Source: Massospora cicadina
Lineage: Eukaryota; Entomophthoromycota; Entomophthoromycetes; Entomophthorales; Entomophthoraceae
DNA length: 64,000 bases
Assembly (NCBI GenBank): GCA_022478985.1
Contig: JAKSZP010018534.1
Location: 104,735 to 168,734 of the forward strand
Direction: 5' to 3'
Shown: in pieces, positions 11,527 through 21,399 of the stretch
Numbering within the stretch: the stretch's first letter is position 1
Layout of the letters: every line of letters begins with the position of its first letter
Notes under the pieces: generated by a model
Databases searched by the model: none
The model's input: only the letters and a program-made list of their open reading frames with translations
Told to the model about the DNA's origin: nothing
Translations under genes and position numbers: made by a program

Positions 11527-12134
11527 CTGATTATAGGTGGAACCCTTTGAATCAGGGCAATAAATTTGTTAATAGTACTATGCGGCCAAATACCACAAGT
11601 TCAGGTGGTTGAATTGCCCAAATTGTCAGCTGAATCCAGGGAGTCCATTGAAGGCTCCTCTCCAGCCCACCTTCTAATTTAGTACAATCACCCCATGGAG
11701 ACCATTCCTTTTATATGGTTAGAAGGGGTCCAGAAAGGTGAGAATATTTTCTGCCTTCTGATTGGACTAAATCCATAAAATTCCTTCCTCACAGGTTCAT
11801 CTTCTTGGATGTTACTTCCTCATTTGCTATCACATTGAAGTGAGGCAAGTCTCAACTGATCTGATAGGTTGAATCTCAATATTCCCTAATTAGGATTTTA
11901 CTAAGAATTCCAAACTTTGTGCCTCAACATCTTAAATACTGATTATCAAATTATTAAGAAGATTCTCTCTTTTACCCCTACTTGGCTACTAATAAAATCT
12001 ATAAAAATTAACCTTTTTTGTATTTATTAGTATTTGTTATTTTCTTATAAGTGGTGAGAACAAAACATTAAATTAATTTGTTGGATTTAAGGTAACAAGC
12101 ACCAGCAAGCATCTTCAACACCAAAAATCCAACA
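11527..12134 (+). repeat. 3' LTR of element A, remaining 608 bp
   Basis: Resumes the A LTR at the TTATNGGTGGAAC block and runs to the terminal CCAACA. The last 60 bp (TAAGGTAACAAGCACCAGC) match the end of the 5' LTR. Confidence 0.87.
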
Positions 12135-12553
12135 CCATTCATGTAATATCAGGATTTCATCCTAAGACCCTCAGTTCTTGCCTCCATTTCCTCTACCCCC
12201 TACCCCTGATTACTGGGATGGTGTTGGATAAACTACTGTCCTGAAGATTCAGGGTTCATTAAAAGTACTTTATTTTCTTTTGTTATCTTTTTGGTATAGT
12301 TAGTCCCACTGTCCTACTACCTCAAAAAAAACTTATTATCACATAACGGATATAAGTTTCAGGTATAGTAATCTTCTTTTCTACTACTAATGGCATGGAG
12401 TTATAGATTTTTTAAAATAGATATAACTAAGAGTTCAAGCAGCACTTAGATATCCTAGAATATTAAGCTCAACTAAAATAAAATAGTTTCTATTCCACAG
12501 TGCAGTTTAGCCTATTTCCAGGTTACCAGATCCTAAATAAAGCATATTAAATC
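12135..12553. other. Spacer without a recognisable gene
   Basis: Begins with the right TSD of element A (CCATT). No convincing ORF or repeat is visible. It ends where the half-LINE tail begins. Confidence 0.5.
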
Positions 12554-14470
12554 TGAAATTGGATCTATTTGAGGTACGCCAACCAGAGTATGGACAGTAC
12601 CAAAACTCACAAACAAAATAAGTTAAAATAACCTGATCAAAAGAATGACCAGGAAGACAAAACAAAAACAACAAATAAGTTGGGGAGCGGAAACTGCTAA
12701 CCCACAATGGCTGAGGGTGAGGGGGTTGGGCAGTTTGTCTGCAGATGAGTTTGCCATGACTATGTCATGTTGGTTGGAGAGACAGACTAAAGCGGAGAGC
12801 CAGGGCATTGGGGCATCAGCGTAGTGTGGGTGGATGGCAGTGTAGTATGAGTTCGCCACCTCCTCATTAAGATTAGCATGGTAGACCGCCTCAACAAATT
12901 CTGCTACATAAAGTTCAGCTTGAATGTGGGCTTTGGGGAGTTGGGAAAAATTGGAGATACTCTGGCAGGTGATTTTAGCAGATGGGTTAAAATCTGCTAG
13001 TTTAGCAATATACATGACAGCGGCTTCAGCATCATCAAACAATTTTAAGATATTGCTGCAGGGAGATTTGGGGAAATTGGGGGGAAGTAGAGTTTGGGCA
13101 GACCTAATTGGTATTGAGCCACTGATTTGGCCACCTTTTTTGTAGGTTTGGTCACTTGGTAGAGGCCACCACAGCTAAGGCAAGCTGGTGGTCACTTTGG
13201 TAGGGGACAGCATTGGTTTTAGGAGTGAAACATTTGGGGGTGAGGTATCATCAAAATTAGAAAGGAAAAATTTGGCCTGACCATAATTAAACTGGCCAAG
13301 AGGTTGACCAGTTTGCTCACTCATGATAACGTTACCTGATTCATCAATATTGGCCAATAGGTCCTATGGATTCTGGTTCATGAGAATAGTAGTGTTAGAA
13401 TTTGGGTGGGTGGTAGTATGTGAATGGGTTGCTTGGGAGTGAATAGTGGTCCAAGCCTGACTCTGATTGGTGGGAGTAGAATTGGGTGGGTTAATGTGGG
13501 TGGTTAATTTAGTGGGGGTCAATTTCCCACTCTGGTCCATTAAACAAGAATGTTGGGTGGGAGGGGCAGCAAAAGCCCTATTCAGAACCCACTGAATGTG
13601 GCTCCAAAGCTGCATCAGAGGAAGTGGCTTGGGGGCAGTATTTTTGGAATAGTCAAGTCCAAAAAGAGGGGACAAATTTGGTGACCATTATCCATCTGAG
13701 CCCAAAAAATTGCTCAGGTGCTGCTGTGATATGAGTATGGGGGGATTTGGTGGGCTATGGCAGGGTGTTATGGAATAATGGTGGCAGTTGTGCGAGGGGC
13801 AGCAAGGTGCTCCACACCAGAGGGAACAGTGAAGATGAGGTTGGGCTGTGAGCCATATGCCATAAGCCCCACTATCAGCTGATCATACAAAACTTGGGGT
13901 GGGAGGTAGGAAGGGAGGGATACAAAGGATACTAACATTGTGGTAATTGTAGGCAGGCAAGTTCAGGTAGTAGGGTGGGAGTATTTTTAAAAATAAGGGG
14001 AGTAGAAGCCGCTGCAGCGGCCTCCTCTGTCTGGAACCCAATATCAAAATAGCCCTTAAAAGGGCAGTTCCATAAAGCCAGCCAGCACAAATGCAGTGGT
14101 GGCCAATTTGATAATTGCCTTGTCAGCATATGGGAATAAATGCCTGTAGTCAACTCAGAGGCAAAATCAGATTGTGGATTGAGGGAGGGCAAGAGGATAG
14201 GGGTGAGAAGGGTGGATGTGTGCCAGGTGGAGCACTAAATCCTGTGGGGGACAAAATAGCTAGATGAAGATGGTGGGCAATTTGACCCCATGCAAACATG
14301 TTTGCCCACAGGGCAGAAAATGCTAGGTGGTAGAGCACCGCTACCCCACATTGGAGCAGCAGGCAGATGATCCACATACATATCATAAAAGGGTGTGGCC
14401 AGACAGCAGTGGTAAAGTAAACTTTTTTTTATTTAAATTACTCAAAAGTGAACTCGAGTGGAAAGAAAAA
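12554..14470 (-). mobile_element. Half-LINE copy 1 (ORF1-only non-LTR element)
   Basis: About 1.9 kb, collinear with the copies at 17317-19218 and 36152-38000. On the minus strand it starts with a hairpin (ACTCGAG...TTTTGAGT near 14440-14465). It then carries a GC-rich stem-loop near 14340-14365 and an ORF1 homologue. It ends with the shared 3' tail (CTGGTTGGCGTACCTCAAAT at about 12561-12583). It has no endonuclease or RT. No clear TSD was found, so both ends are good to about 15 bp. Confidence 0.78.
12690..14390 (-). pseudogene. ORF1 of half-LINE copy 1 (decayed)
   Basis: Broken homologue of the 17421-18899 ORF. The fragment 14192-13932 retains FKGYFDIGFQTEEAAAAAS, as in copy 2 (FKGYFDVGFQSEEDAEAAA). 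Fragment 13042-12623 retains the private C-terminal domain with FNPSAKITCQSIS and YADAPMPWLSAL. The knuckle region near 13650 is damaged. CpG sites of copy 2 are mostly TpG or CpA here. Expected role: RNA-binding ORF1-type protein. Confidence 0.75.
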
Positions 14471-15690
14471 CTAATAATTCTAACATTGGAACAACTACTA
14501 TAAATGATTCTTATATGTCTAGTGAGATGACAAAGCTATTTATACTAGCTTAATCTTTTACAATGATAATGGAAGAATAAATATCATGTAAAGGATTTTC
14601 AGGATAAAAATGGATAAAGGGTGGGTTATTGGGACTGAAATACACCAAACTAGTAGTTTTATGGCATGACTAAGATACTTTGCTAGGACTTGAATATTCA
14701 ATAAAATATACTGAAATGGATACCAATCAGATAACATTGTTTCAGTTTAATCTGATATCATCTTCAGCGCTGATAGTGATATGAGTAACATTTAATTTCT
14801 ACAGATCAAGTTGAGTATGTTTTAGGGGTGCTAGCATATTAGGAATGATGTCCTACTATCACCCCTCATGATGCAGATTTAACTCCGTTTGTAACATAGA
14901 TTTAAATTTCTGTGCTAAGAGGATAATAATATATGTGAAGTTGCACACTATGTCTCAGTCCAGCCAAGCGAATCAGTATAGTTAGATCATATAATCCTGG
15001 CTTATTATATCACACGCAGGAAGGTTTTACCCCCTGTAATTGAGTTTTGTCTTCTATTTATATACTATATTTTCACTTCCTACCCCAAATCCGGTGTTTT
15101 ATATTTGTCCTAAGGTTGACCCACCTCAAATAAATAAGTTGAGTATGTTTTCTAAAGCAGACACTTCCTGAATAACTTGAGCTTGGTAGATCAAACTATC
15201 ATATATGCATGATACTGGTGATAAAAAAATAAATATAATTTAAAAAAAGAAAAAGTTGAATTACTTATTTTACAAACAAGAGATAAGGACTTTTTTGGGA
15301 CCCTCTAGTACTAAAAAAGAGATAAGGACTTCAGACCAGTAGAAGACAGTAAATTGAAGCTACTGAACCAATACGATGACTTAAAATATGCTTAAGAACT
15401 TATTCGAGAGCCGATCTAAAAAGATTGCATATTTGACCAAAAGGTAAATCCTATATGCTTTATAATTGGTTATTTTGAAATTTTTATAGGAACCAACCAG
15501 CAACATTTTGTTCTTTTGAAACGTTAGATAATATTATAAGTTTTTATCTCATCCTAAAGATGGGGGATAACTTATCTATAAAGTGTGGCAAATCCACTTA
15601 CTGTAAGTCCAAGCGACAATCTCAATTAATTGAAGCATCAGAGTTGCTTATGTATAGCTCTAATATATAAGTACTGAGAGCTAAGTTTAA
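14471..15690. other. AT-rich island upstream of the 218-aa ORF
   Basis: No ORF, LTR or LINE homology was recognised. This is one of the few stretches that does not obviously derive from a transposon. A TATATAA is at 15664-15670, only 27 bases before the downstream ATG, so its role as a promoter is doubtful. Confidence 0.4.
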
Positions 15691-15696
15691 AAACCA

Positions 15697-16353
15697 ATGT
15701 CACTGTTTGCACATACTGTATCCAAAGTTATGATTTGTTTTTTGTGTCTCTTCCTGAACTTAATCGTAAAAAAGAGGGAAGATGAACCAAAGTATATTGA
15801 TAAAACTAAAGTGGTTAGTCGGGAGCAGGAGTATTATCAATTTGGCCAGGCAATGATCCTCAGTAACCAATCGCGTTGGAGTTTACCCAGTCCTTACTTC
15901 ACTGAGTATCACATGCTTAGCTCTCGTATTGACAATCTTTTGGTTTGTTACCAATTAAATCAAATTTCGGTCTGTGACAGGGAAATTGCACGCAAATTTT
16001 GGCTGCCGAAAGCAATAAGCGTTAAACAAATTAAACTATGCGACAAAACCTTATGTACTATTAAATTCAATACAACCCTACCTACCTACCCAGTCCTATT
16101 TCTCAATGAGGCAACTTTAAATTTAAATGACATGTGGCCCCATATCTGTTATCAGAACTGCACCTCCATTATAACCAAAACGTACCGTTCCAAACTATGT
16201 ACCAAATTGCTCTGGAAACCTATCATCCTCTCCATCAAGATCCAAAGGATTTATATTGGTGTAGTCAACTCAACTTCATCCTTTACCATAAATCTTAATC
16301 TGCGATTATATAATCGGGAACTAGATGGTATATATTTCTTAGCTTCTCCTTAA
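15697..16353 (+). CDS. Putative secreted or membrane-anchored cysteine-containing protein, 218 aa
   Basis: A single uninterrupted ORF, not part of any element I can recognise. The N-terminus has a hydrophobic run of about 15 residues (around residues 10-25, VMICFLCLFLNLIV) followed by KKRE, which looks like a signal peptide or type-II anchor. Downstream lie seven cysteines (VCYQ, SVCD, KLCD, TLCT, HICY, QNCT, KLCT) and four N-glycosylation sequons (NQS, NTT, NCT, NST). There is no second membrane segment. Start choice: first ATG in the open frame, just before the hydrophobic segment. I do not recognise the family. It could be a lineage-specific secreted protein, a single exon of a larger gene, or a chance ORF. 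The length in AT-rich DNA and the secretory features favour a real gene. Confidence 0.5.
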   Translation: MSLFAHTVSKVMICFLCLFLNLIVKKREDEPKYIDKTKVVSREQEYYQFGQAMILSNQSRWSLPSPYFTEYHMLSSRIDNLLVCYQLNQISVCDREIARKFWLPKAISVKQIKLCDKTLCTIKFNTTLPTYPVLFLNEATLNLNDMWPHICYQNCTSIITKTYRSKLCTKLLWKPIILSIKIQRIYIGVVNSTSSFTINLNLRLYNRELDGIYFLASP

Positions 16354-16796
16354 ATTTATATAACAAGCTAAATTATGTAAATTTTGACACAAATTTAAGT
16401 TCAGATTCTAAGTTATTAGTAAATTATATACTAATCAACTTTTCAGTTTACTTATATTAAATACTATCCATCGAATCTATATTTTAACTTTATTTAACCT
16501 TACTTTTATATCAAATTATTAGAAAAATTGTAATTAAGATTTTTCTTTCTGCTTGTCATCACTTTCGAGCGATTCTATAAAATTTTTTAAGTTTTGCCTT
16601 ATGGTAAAAAACTTAAGTGCATGATATATGTCTTATGGTTGAAGGTTGTTAGAAACTTTCTTAACATTTTATCTACTGTTATGATAGGATACTATCATTG
16701 TGTTTTGTCATTTAACTTTTCAAAAAATAATACCTGAGATGATTAGATTACTTAAGTAATGGCTGGATTAGTCTAACTAGAACTGTATATGACAGC
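16354..16796. other. Spacer without a recognisable gene
   Basis: AT-rich sequence 3' of the 218-aa ORF. Nothing recognisable is seen before the SINE target-site duplication at 16797. Confidence 0.45.
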
Positions 16797-16812
16797 AGGC
16801 AAATAGCTGGTA

Positions 16813-17089
16813 ATTCAAATTTTATTCGAGGTGGGCCGACCTGGGGACGATACCGCACCGATTAAGGGAAAATTGAATGATGGGAAAGGAGGATAAAATC
16901 TGGAAAACCTCCATGCACGGCATATGATAGGCCAGGAACTCCATGGACCAACTTTGCTATTTGCTATCTCAGTTCAGGGCATTGGTGCGCAACGCCAACA
17001 CAGTCATAATTGTCCCCTACCCAAAATTCATCGACCGGGATCAAACTCAGGGATGCAGTGGTAGAGGGTCCATATTCTACCACTGGGGT
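16813..17089 (-). mobile_element. SINE copy 1 with perfect 16-bp TSD
   Basis: A 277-bp element flanked by AGGCAAATAGCTGGTA at 16797-16812 and 17090-17105. On the minus strand it opens with an A-box-like AGTGGTAGAATATGG (complement of about 17070-17084) and a B-box-like GAGTTTGATCCC (complement of about 17038-17049) at tRNA-like spacing, suggesting a pol III promoter and a tRNA-related head without the acceptor stem. The head also forms a perfect 10-bp stem, CAGTGGTAGA/TCTACCACTG. The body ends in the tail CCCACCTCGAATAAAATTTG shared with half-LINEs and LINE2. A second copy starts at about 63768. Confidence 0.78.
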
Positions 17090-17105
17090 AGGCAAATAGC
17101 TGGTA

Positions 17106-17300
17106 GATAGATTAAAACTTATTGATTTAGATTAAATTAGGTAGCGTTAAGTTATGGTAGTTTAGGAAATTATCTTATCAATTTTATCATTATGATATAA
17201 GTTTATTTCAACCTCTACTCCTAGACTATATAACAATCTCAAATAAGCTTGACACAGATATTCTATGAAATACTCTATATAATAAATGGATGTTAGTATA
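17106..17300. other. Short spacer between SINE and half-LINE copy 2
   Basis: No gene is seen. It ends at the TSD of half-LINE copy 2 (17301-17316). Confidence 0.45.
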
Positions 17301-17420
17301 CATATATCTATATATAGATTTAGATTTATTCGAGGTATGCTGACCAGGGGACAGACAGTACCGATCACAACACTCAAAATGGCAAAACAAACTACTAACC
17401 AGGTGGGAAGCAGAAACTGC

Positions 17421-18899
17421 TTAACCCACCATGGAAGAGGGTGAGGAGGGGTCAGGGGGTTGGTTTTCAGAAAGACCCACCTCGATCAAGGGGTGTTGGT
17501 TACAGTACCGGATCAGAGCAGAGAGCCAGGGCATTGGGGCATCTGCATAGTGGGGGCTGAGGTCAGCGTAGTAGGAGTTTTCCACTTCTGCATCAAGATA
17601 ATGATGGGAAAGTGTTTCAACAAAAGCTGCGAGGAGAACTTCAGCTTCTTTGTGGGCTTCAGGAAGTTGGGTGAAAAGGGAGATACTGTGGCAGGTGATT
17701 TTGGCTGAGGGGTTGAATGAAGCAAGCGTTGCAACATTCATAACAGCAATTTCAGCATCATCAAATAGTTTTGAGATGTCACTGCAGGGAGATTCAGGGA
17801 AGTCAGGGGGGAAGAAAATGGTGGGCAGGCCATGCTGGAGCTGAGCCACTGACTGGGCCACCGCGGTGCGTAGTTTTGGGCAATGAGGAGAGGCCACCGC
17901 AGCTAAGGCGAGCTGGTGGTCACTTTGGAAGGGGGCTGTATTGGGTAGAGGAGTGAAATGGCGAGGGGTAGGGGTTTCATCGAAGTCGGGAAGGAAAAAT
18001 TCTGCCTGACCATAATTGCCATGGCAGAGAGGTTGACCTGTATGCTTACTAATGAGGATATTACCTGATTCATCAGTTTCAGCAAATAGATCCCATGGAT
18101 TTTGGTTCACTGGAATAGTGGCATTTAAATTTGAGTGGGTAGGATTGGGCGAATGGGCAGCTGCTTGGGTGTGAATGTTGGTCCAAGCATTGCTCTGATT
18201 GGCTGGCTTAGATTTAGGTGGGAGAGTGAGGATGGAGGTTTTGGGTGGGGCTGATTTTCCATGTGGGCCCACTGAACGAGATTGGAGGGTGGGAGGGGGC
18301 AGCAAAGTGCCCCATACTGAACCTCCAGAGGGGGGCTCAGAAGTTGCATCAGCGGATTTGGCCTTAGGGCATGCTCTTTTTGCATGGTCGATGCCAAAGC
18401 AGAGGGAACAAATCTGCCTACCATTATTGACCCGAGCCCAAAAGAAATGATCTGGCGCTGCAGCCACACTAGCGTGGGGTGGGATTTGTTGGGCTATGGT
18501 AGGGTGGTGTGGTATGATGGTGGCTGTTGCATGAGGAGCAGCAAGGCGTTCTGCACCAGATGGAATGGCAAAGATGAGGTTGGGCTGAGAGCCATAAGCC
18601 ATGAGCCCCGCGACCAACTGGTCATACAAAACCTGGGGTGGAAGGTGGGATGGGAGATTTGCAAAGGATACCACTAGCATGGTGTCTGAAGGGAGGTGAG
18701 TACGGGTTGTGGGAATGGGGGTTTTTTTATAAATTAGAGGAGTTTGTGCTGCCGCTTCAGCATCCTCCTCAGATTGGAACCCAACGTCAAAGTAGCCCTT
18801 AAAAGGGCGGAAGTCTATAAAGCCAGCTGGCGCAAAGGCTGTAGTGGCTAGGTCAATAATTGCCTTATCGGCATATGGGAACAAATGCCCATAGTCCAC
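17421..18899 (-). CDS. ORF1-type nucleic-acid-binding protein of half-LINE copy 2
   Basis: A 492-codon open frame. Residues 30-115 resemble ORF1 of LINE2 (FKGYFDVGFQSEEDAEAAA against WLDLGFKSKKAADEAAA; then MLVVSFANLP), probably an RRM-like fold. CSLCFGIDHAKRAC at residues 164-177 is a perfect C-x2-C-x4-H-x4-C knuckle. A Pro/Ser/Thr/Asn-rich linker follows. Residues about 380-475 form a C-terminal domain conserved in all three half-LINEs (FNPSAKITCHSIS, YADAPMPWLSAL), ending SSMVG-stop. The coordinate 18899 is a GTG. The true start lies upstream: a frame from 19128 (MMSLALPPATP) is homologous to copy 3 and joins only through a 2-nt deletion in copy 2 near 18958. The protein presumably coats element RNA. 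Confidence 0.72.
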   Translation of the reverse strand: MDYGHLFPYADKAIIDLATTAFAPAGFIDFRPFKGYFDVGFQSEEDAEAAAQTPLIYKKTPIPTTRTHLPSDTMLVVSFANLPSHLPPQVLYDQLVAGLMAYGSQPNLIFAIPSGAERLAAPHATATIIPHHPTIAQQIPPHASVAAAPDHFFWARVNNGRQICSLCFGIDHAKRACPKAKSADATSEPPSGGSVWGTLLPPPTLQSRSVGPHGKSAPPKTSILTLPPKSKPANQSNAWTNIHTQAAAHSPNPTHSNLNATIPVNQNPWDLFAETDESGNILISKHTGQPLCHGNYGQAEFFLPDFDETPTPRHFTPLPNTAPFQSDHQLALAAVASPHCPKLRTAVAQSVAQLQHGLPTIFFPPDFPESPCSDISKLFDDAEIAVMNVATLASFNPSAKITCHSISLFTQLPEAHKEAEVLLAAFVETLSHHYLDAEVENSYYADLSPHYADAPMPWLSALIRYCNQHPLIEVGLSENQPPDPSSPSSMVG

Positions 18900-19128
18900 T
18901 CTGAGGCAATAGTGGATAGCAGAGTGAGGGAGGGCGAGAGGATGGGGGCGAGAAGGGTGGACGCGCCAGGTGGAGCGCTAAGTCCCGTGGGGGGACAAAA
19001 CGGTTGGAAGCAGTGGGCGGGCTGTTTGAACCCATCCGAATGCGCTTGCCTGCAGGGTGGAAAACGCTAGGTGGGGGTGCACTGCTACCCCACACTGGGG
19101 TGGCAGGCGGCAGAGCCAAGGACATCAA
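18865..19128 (-). pseudogene. N-terminal part of half-LINE copy 2 ORF1, frameshifted off
   Basis: An 87-codon frame whose middle (FHPAGKRIRMGSNSPPTASN, then FVPPRDLALHLA) is matched in copy 3 (FQPAGKCIWIGSNSPPNSTG, DLALHLAHIH). In copy 3 this block runs in one frame into the YGCLFPYADKAII region. Copies 1 and 3 have two more bases (GCACACATCC against GCGCGTCC) at about 18958. Copy 2 therefore carries one frameshift and an ancestral ORF1 would be about 580 codons. Confidence 0.6.
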
Positions 19129-19234
19129 AGAATAGGTTTTTGGGCAGATGGCTGTAGATAAATAAACTTAAATTTAAAATCGCTCAAAAGTGACTTTGAG
19201 CGGTTAAAGAGAGTCTCCATATATCTGTATATAT

Positions 19235-19549
19235 ATATTCGAGATTTATAGACTCCGACACCATTTGACCGATCACCATGAAAGTTGGCACATATAAGTA
19301 TTTTTCATGGAGAAGGTTTATGAATTTTTAAAATTATTATTTTCATAGTAAAATAAAAAGTTTTATGTACAAGAAGTGAAAACTATATATACTTCGATGG
19401 TATTCACTATATTGTTATGGTTGAGCAGTTTGGTATTCGGTTGATTCGATTTCAAATGGTTTTGTTAAGTTGTAAGTGGTTATTTAGCTCTTTAGAAGCT
19501 AATCTAAATCAACTGAATCAAAAATCCAATTGAGTTTACAAATACCTCC
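19235..19549. other. Spacer between half-LINE copy 2 and LINE1
   Basis: AT-rich with no gene seen. It ends in TCTAGCATAAT (19550-19560), the proposed left TSD of LINE1, repeated at 34920-34930. Confidence 0.45.
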
Positions 19550-19733
19550 TCTAGCATAATCAGGTGGCTCTTTCTCTCTCGCATACATCACTTTTTAAAT
19601 CAAAAAGTGAACTGAACAAGAATTGAGAGAGCAACCAACTGCCAGTGCGCACTGCAATTATAGAGCAGTGAACAACGGCCAACCACCCAAGCATAGGGAA
19701 GTCAATCTGCCCATCTGTGCACAGCACATAGAA

Positions 19734-20899
19734 ATGGATGACTTGCCTGCACTGATATTAATTAACAAAAATAATACAAAGGATGCTACAATGGATATAC
19801 CATCTAATGAACTTCCCGCTGGCCCAAGCCCCCACATAACTAGAAATGGGGAATGGCAATACAATATGTGTACATCAAGTAATGATCTGGTGACACAAAT
19901 GACAATGAAACATACAAATGCATCGATAGGTCATGGGGCCCTTGCAACTAGCATGGATAACAGGGTCAACTCCCTAGGATCAGTGACCACCAACAGCCAG
20001 ACAACAAGAGAAACCTTCTGGGAGCAAGGCCCAATGCTGAGAACAGCAGTGTTAGGAATATTCCCCTTGAACCTCAACCAGTAGGTGGGATTATGGCCTT
20101 GCAGGGTGAGAAAATTTTTGTGGAAAAAATAAAAAACCCAGATGAAGTATTGGTAGGATTTGAAACTGACCCAGCTTCAATTGGCATAAATCAGCAGCTC
20201 AAACTAATAGAGTAAAGCTATAAAAAGTTTTCTACTGACATGGAGAAACTTTCCAAATCTGCTCAGGGTATTTGAGTGAAGAAGAAGTCAGGCTCTAATT
20301 CTGAAAAGGCCCAGTCAGGGGGCAAACAGTCCCCAACCAAAATCAATTTGGTGACATGAGAAAATCATTGGGTGTAATCCCCAAAAACTATCAGGTGTAA
20401 TTCCCAATGAAGTCATGTTGACAGGGGGCTCTAGCTCAACCATGAATTGATGGCAGATCCCAAATAGCCAATCACTGAACTAATATGATCCATCAGGGAC
20501 CAACCCTAACAGGGGTGAAACTATATTGGGGACTGAATCTGAGGGTTCAGACACCCAAGAAAGTTTGGCTAAAAAACTAAAAGTATTACCAGAAGGGGCT
20601 GAAACTCTAACAGCGGTCAAGTCGGTGGCCAGGGACCCAGTAAAATACATACCTATCCAGTCAGACATGTTGGCATGCCAAGGCATATCCACCCACGAGG
20701 TCAAACAATGGGAGGCCCTCCAGTTCCTGTACTCTATGGCAACTCAGTGGGTTCCAAAGGTATCAAACCAGCCATTGTGGCTATATGGTGAGACTATAAG
20801 TTTTCCGTTGGAGTGGACAAATGCTGGCTCAACACCCAAATCTTGATTGAAAAGGTGGTACTATTCAAGGCATCACAAGTTAGTAATGAAGATGCCCAG
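19734..20899 (+). pseudogene. LINE1 ORF1, part before gypsy C
   Basis: The first ATG in the open frame is 19734 (MDDLPALILINKNNTKD). An open frame without ATG reaches back to 19623. Asn/Thr-rich sequence of low complexity extends to 20084, then frameshifts. Frame 20526-20846 begins an array of Trp-containing segments (ISTHEVKQWEALQF, TISFPLEWTNAG) that continues after the gypsy insertion. At the junction the codons for NEDA here join LEWMKIPV at 28242 once C and one TSD copy are removed. I do not recognise the family. Confidence 0.6.
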
Positions 20900-21380
20900 T
20901 GTAATTTTCTCAGCATCTGGGTCCGCTGTCACTGAGTTGGATTTGCACAGGGTATTAGCCTCTGAGCAACTAAATCAAATTATATGAGGATTGCCAATTC
21001 TTTTAAAAAAACTTGATAAAATATATATGGAGCTATTGCCCCTTATTTCTACCTTTATTTTAAATATACTCACAGACCTTTCTGCACTCCTCTTTTCCTT
21101 GTAAAGGACTATCCCCTTTTAATCTTCCATCAGGCTCTTTATACCTTGATTCCCCAGCCAGATGCATCCTCAGCTTGGTAATCTTCTATTCTTCTTCTTT
21201 TTTTCAAGTTGCTCTCATTCATATTGAATCTCAGCATAATTCCTCTCAATTTTCCAAATGTCCTCATTTTCTTGATTATAATTTGTGTATCCTTTTTTGT
21301 AAATCTCAAGACTCATCTCAATTCCCATCCAATCCACCAATATGGGTAGCGTATCATCCAGTCATATCAACTTCCTGACA
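20900..21380 (-). repeat. 3' LTR of element C
   Basis: 481 bp, nearly collinear with 27759-28240 with moderate divergence. The minus-strand purine tract AAAGGGGGGGTAA ends at 21381. Confidence 0.9.
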
Positions 21381-21399
21381 TTACCCCCCCTTTGACTGG

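Larger units (their letters stand above)
374..12134 (+). mobile_element. Gypsy element A, full length but decayed, interrupted by element B
   Basis: LTR retrotransposon with the order LTR, primer-binding site, gag, protease, reverse transcriptase/RNase H, integrase, polypurine tract, LTR. Protease before RT and integrase after RNase H is the Ty3/gypsy (Metaviridae-type) order. Both LTRs start TGT and end ACA. The probable 5-bp TSD is CCATC/CCATT. The 3' LTR is split by element B (6297-11526). Removing B leaves an element of about 6.5 kb. Every coding domain carries stops and frameshifts, so A cannot be autonomous. Boundaries rest on aligning the two LTRs by eye. Confidence 0.88.
17317..19218 (-). 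mobile_element. Half-LINE copy 2, best preserved, with TSD
   Basis: A 1.9-kb non-LTR element flanked by CATATATCTATATATA (17301-17316) and CATATATCTGTATATA (19219-19234), a 15/16 match typical of target-primed insertion. On the minus strand it has a 5' hairpin (CGCTCAAA, loop GTCAC, TTTGAGCG plus one T; about 19178-19202), a GC-rich stem-loop near 19082-19110, an ORF1, a 3' UTR of about 100 bp, and the tail GTCTGTCCCCTGGTCAGC with ACCTCGAATAAAT. Complete 5' and 3' ends with no ORF2 argue that this is its normal structure, not a 5' truncation. Confidence 0.85.

Noticed and set aside
17015..17089. tRNA gene on the minus strand
   Set aside because: A- and B-box-like motifs are present, but there is no acceptor stem or cloverleaf, and the region lies inside a TSD-flanked SINE.
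18125..18469. Several other ORFs of 60-115 codons overlapping the half-LINE ORF1 on both strands
   Set aside because: They are alternative frames of the GC-richer ORF1 and are not conserved in the other two copies.
19623..19733. Start of LINE1 ORF1 at 19623
   Set aside because: That codon is TTG. The first ATG in frame is 19734, and the upstream part is open but lacks an ATG.
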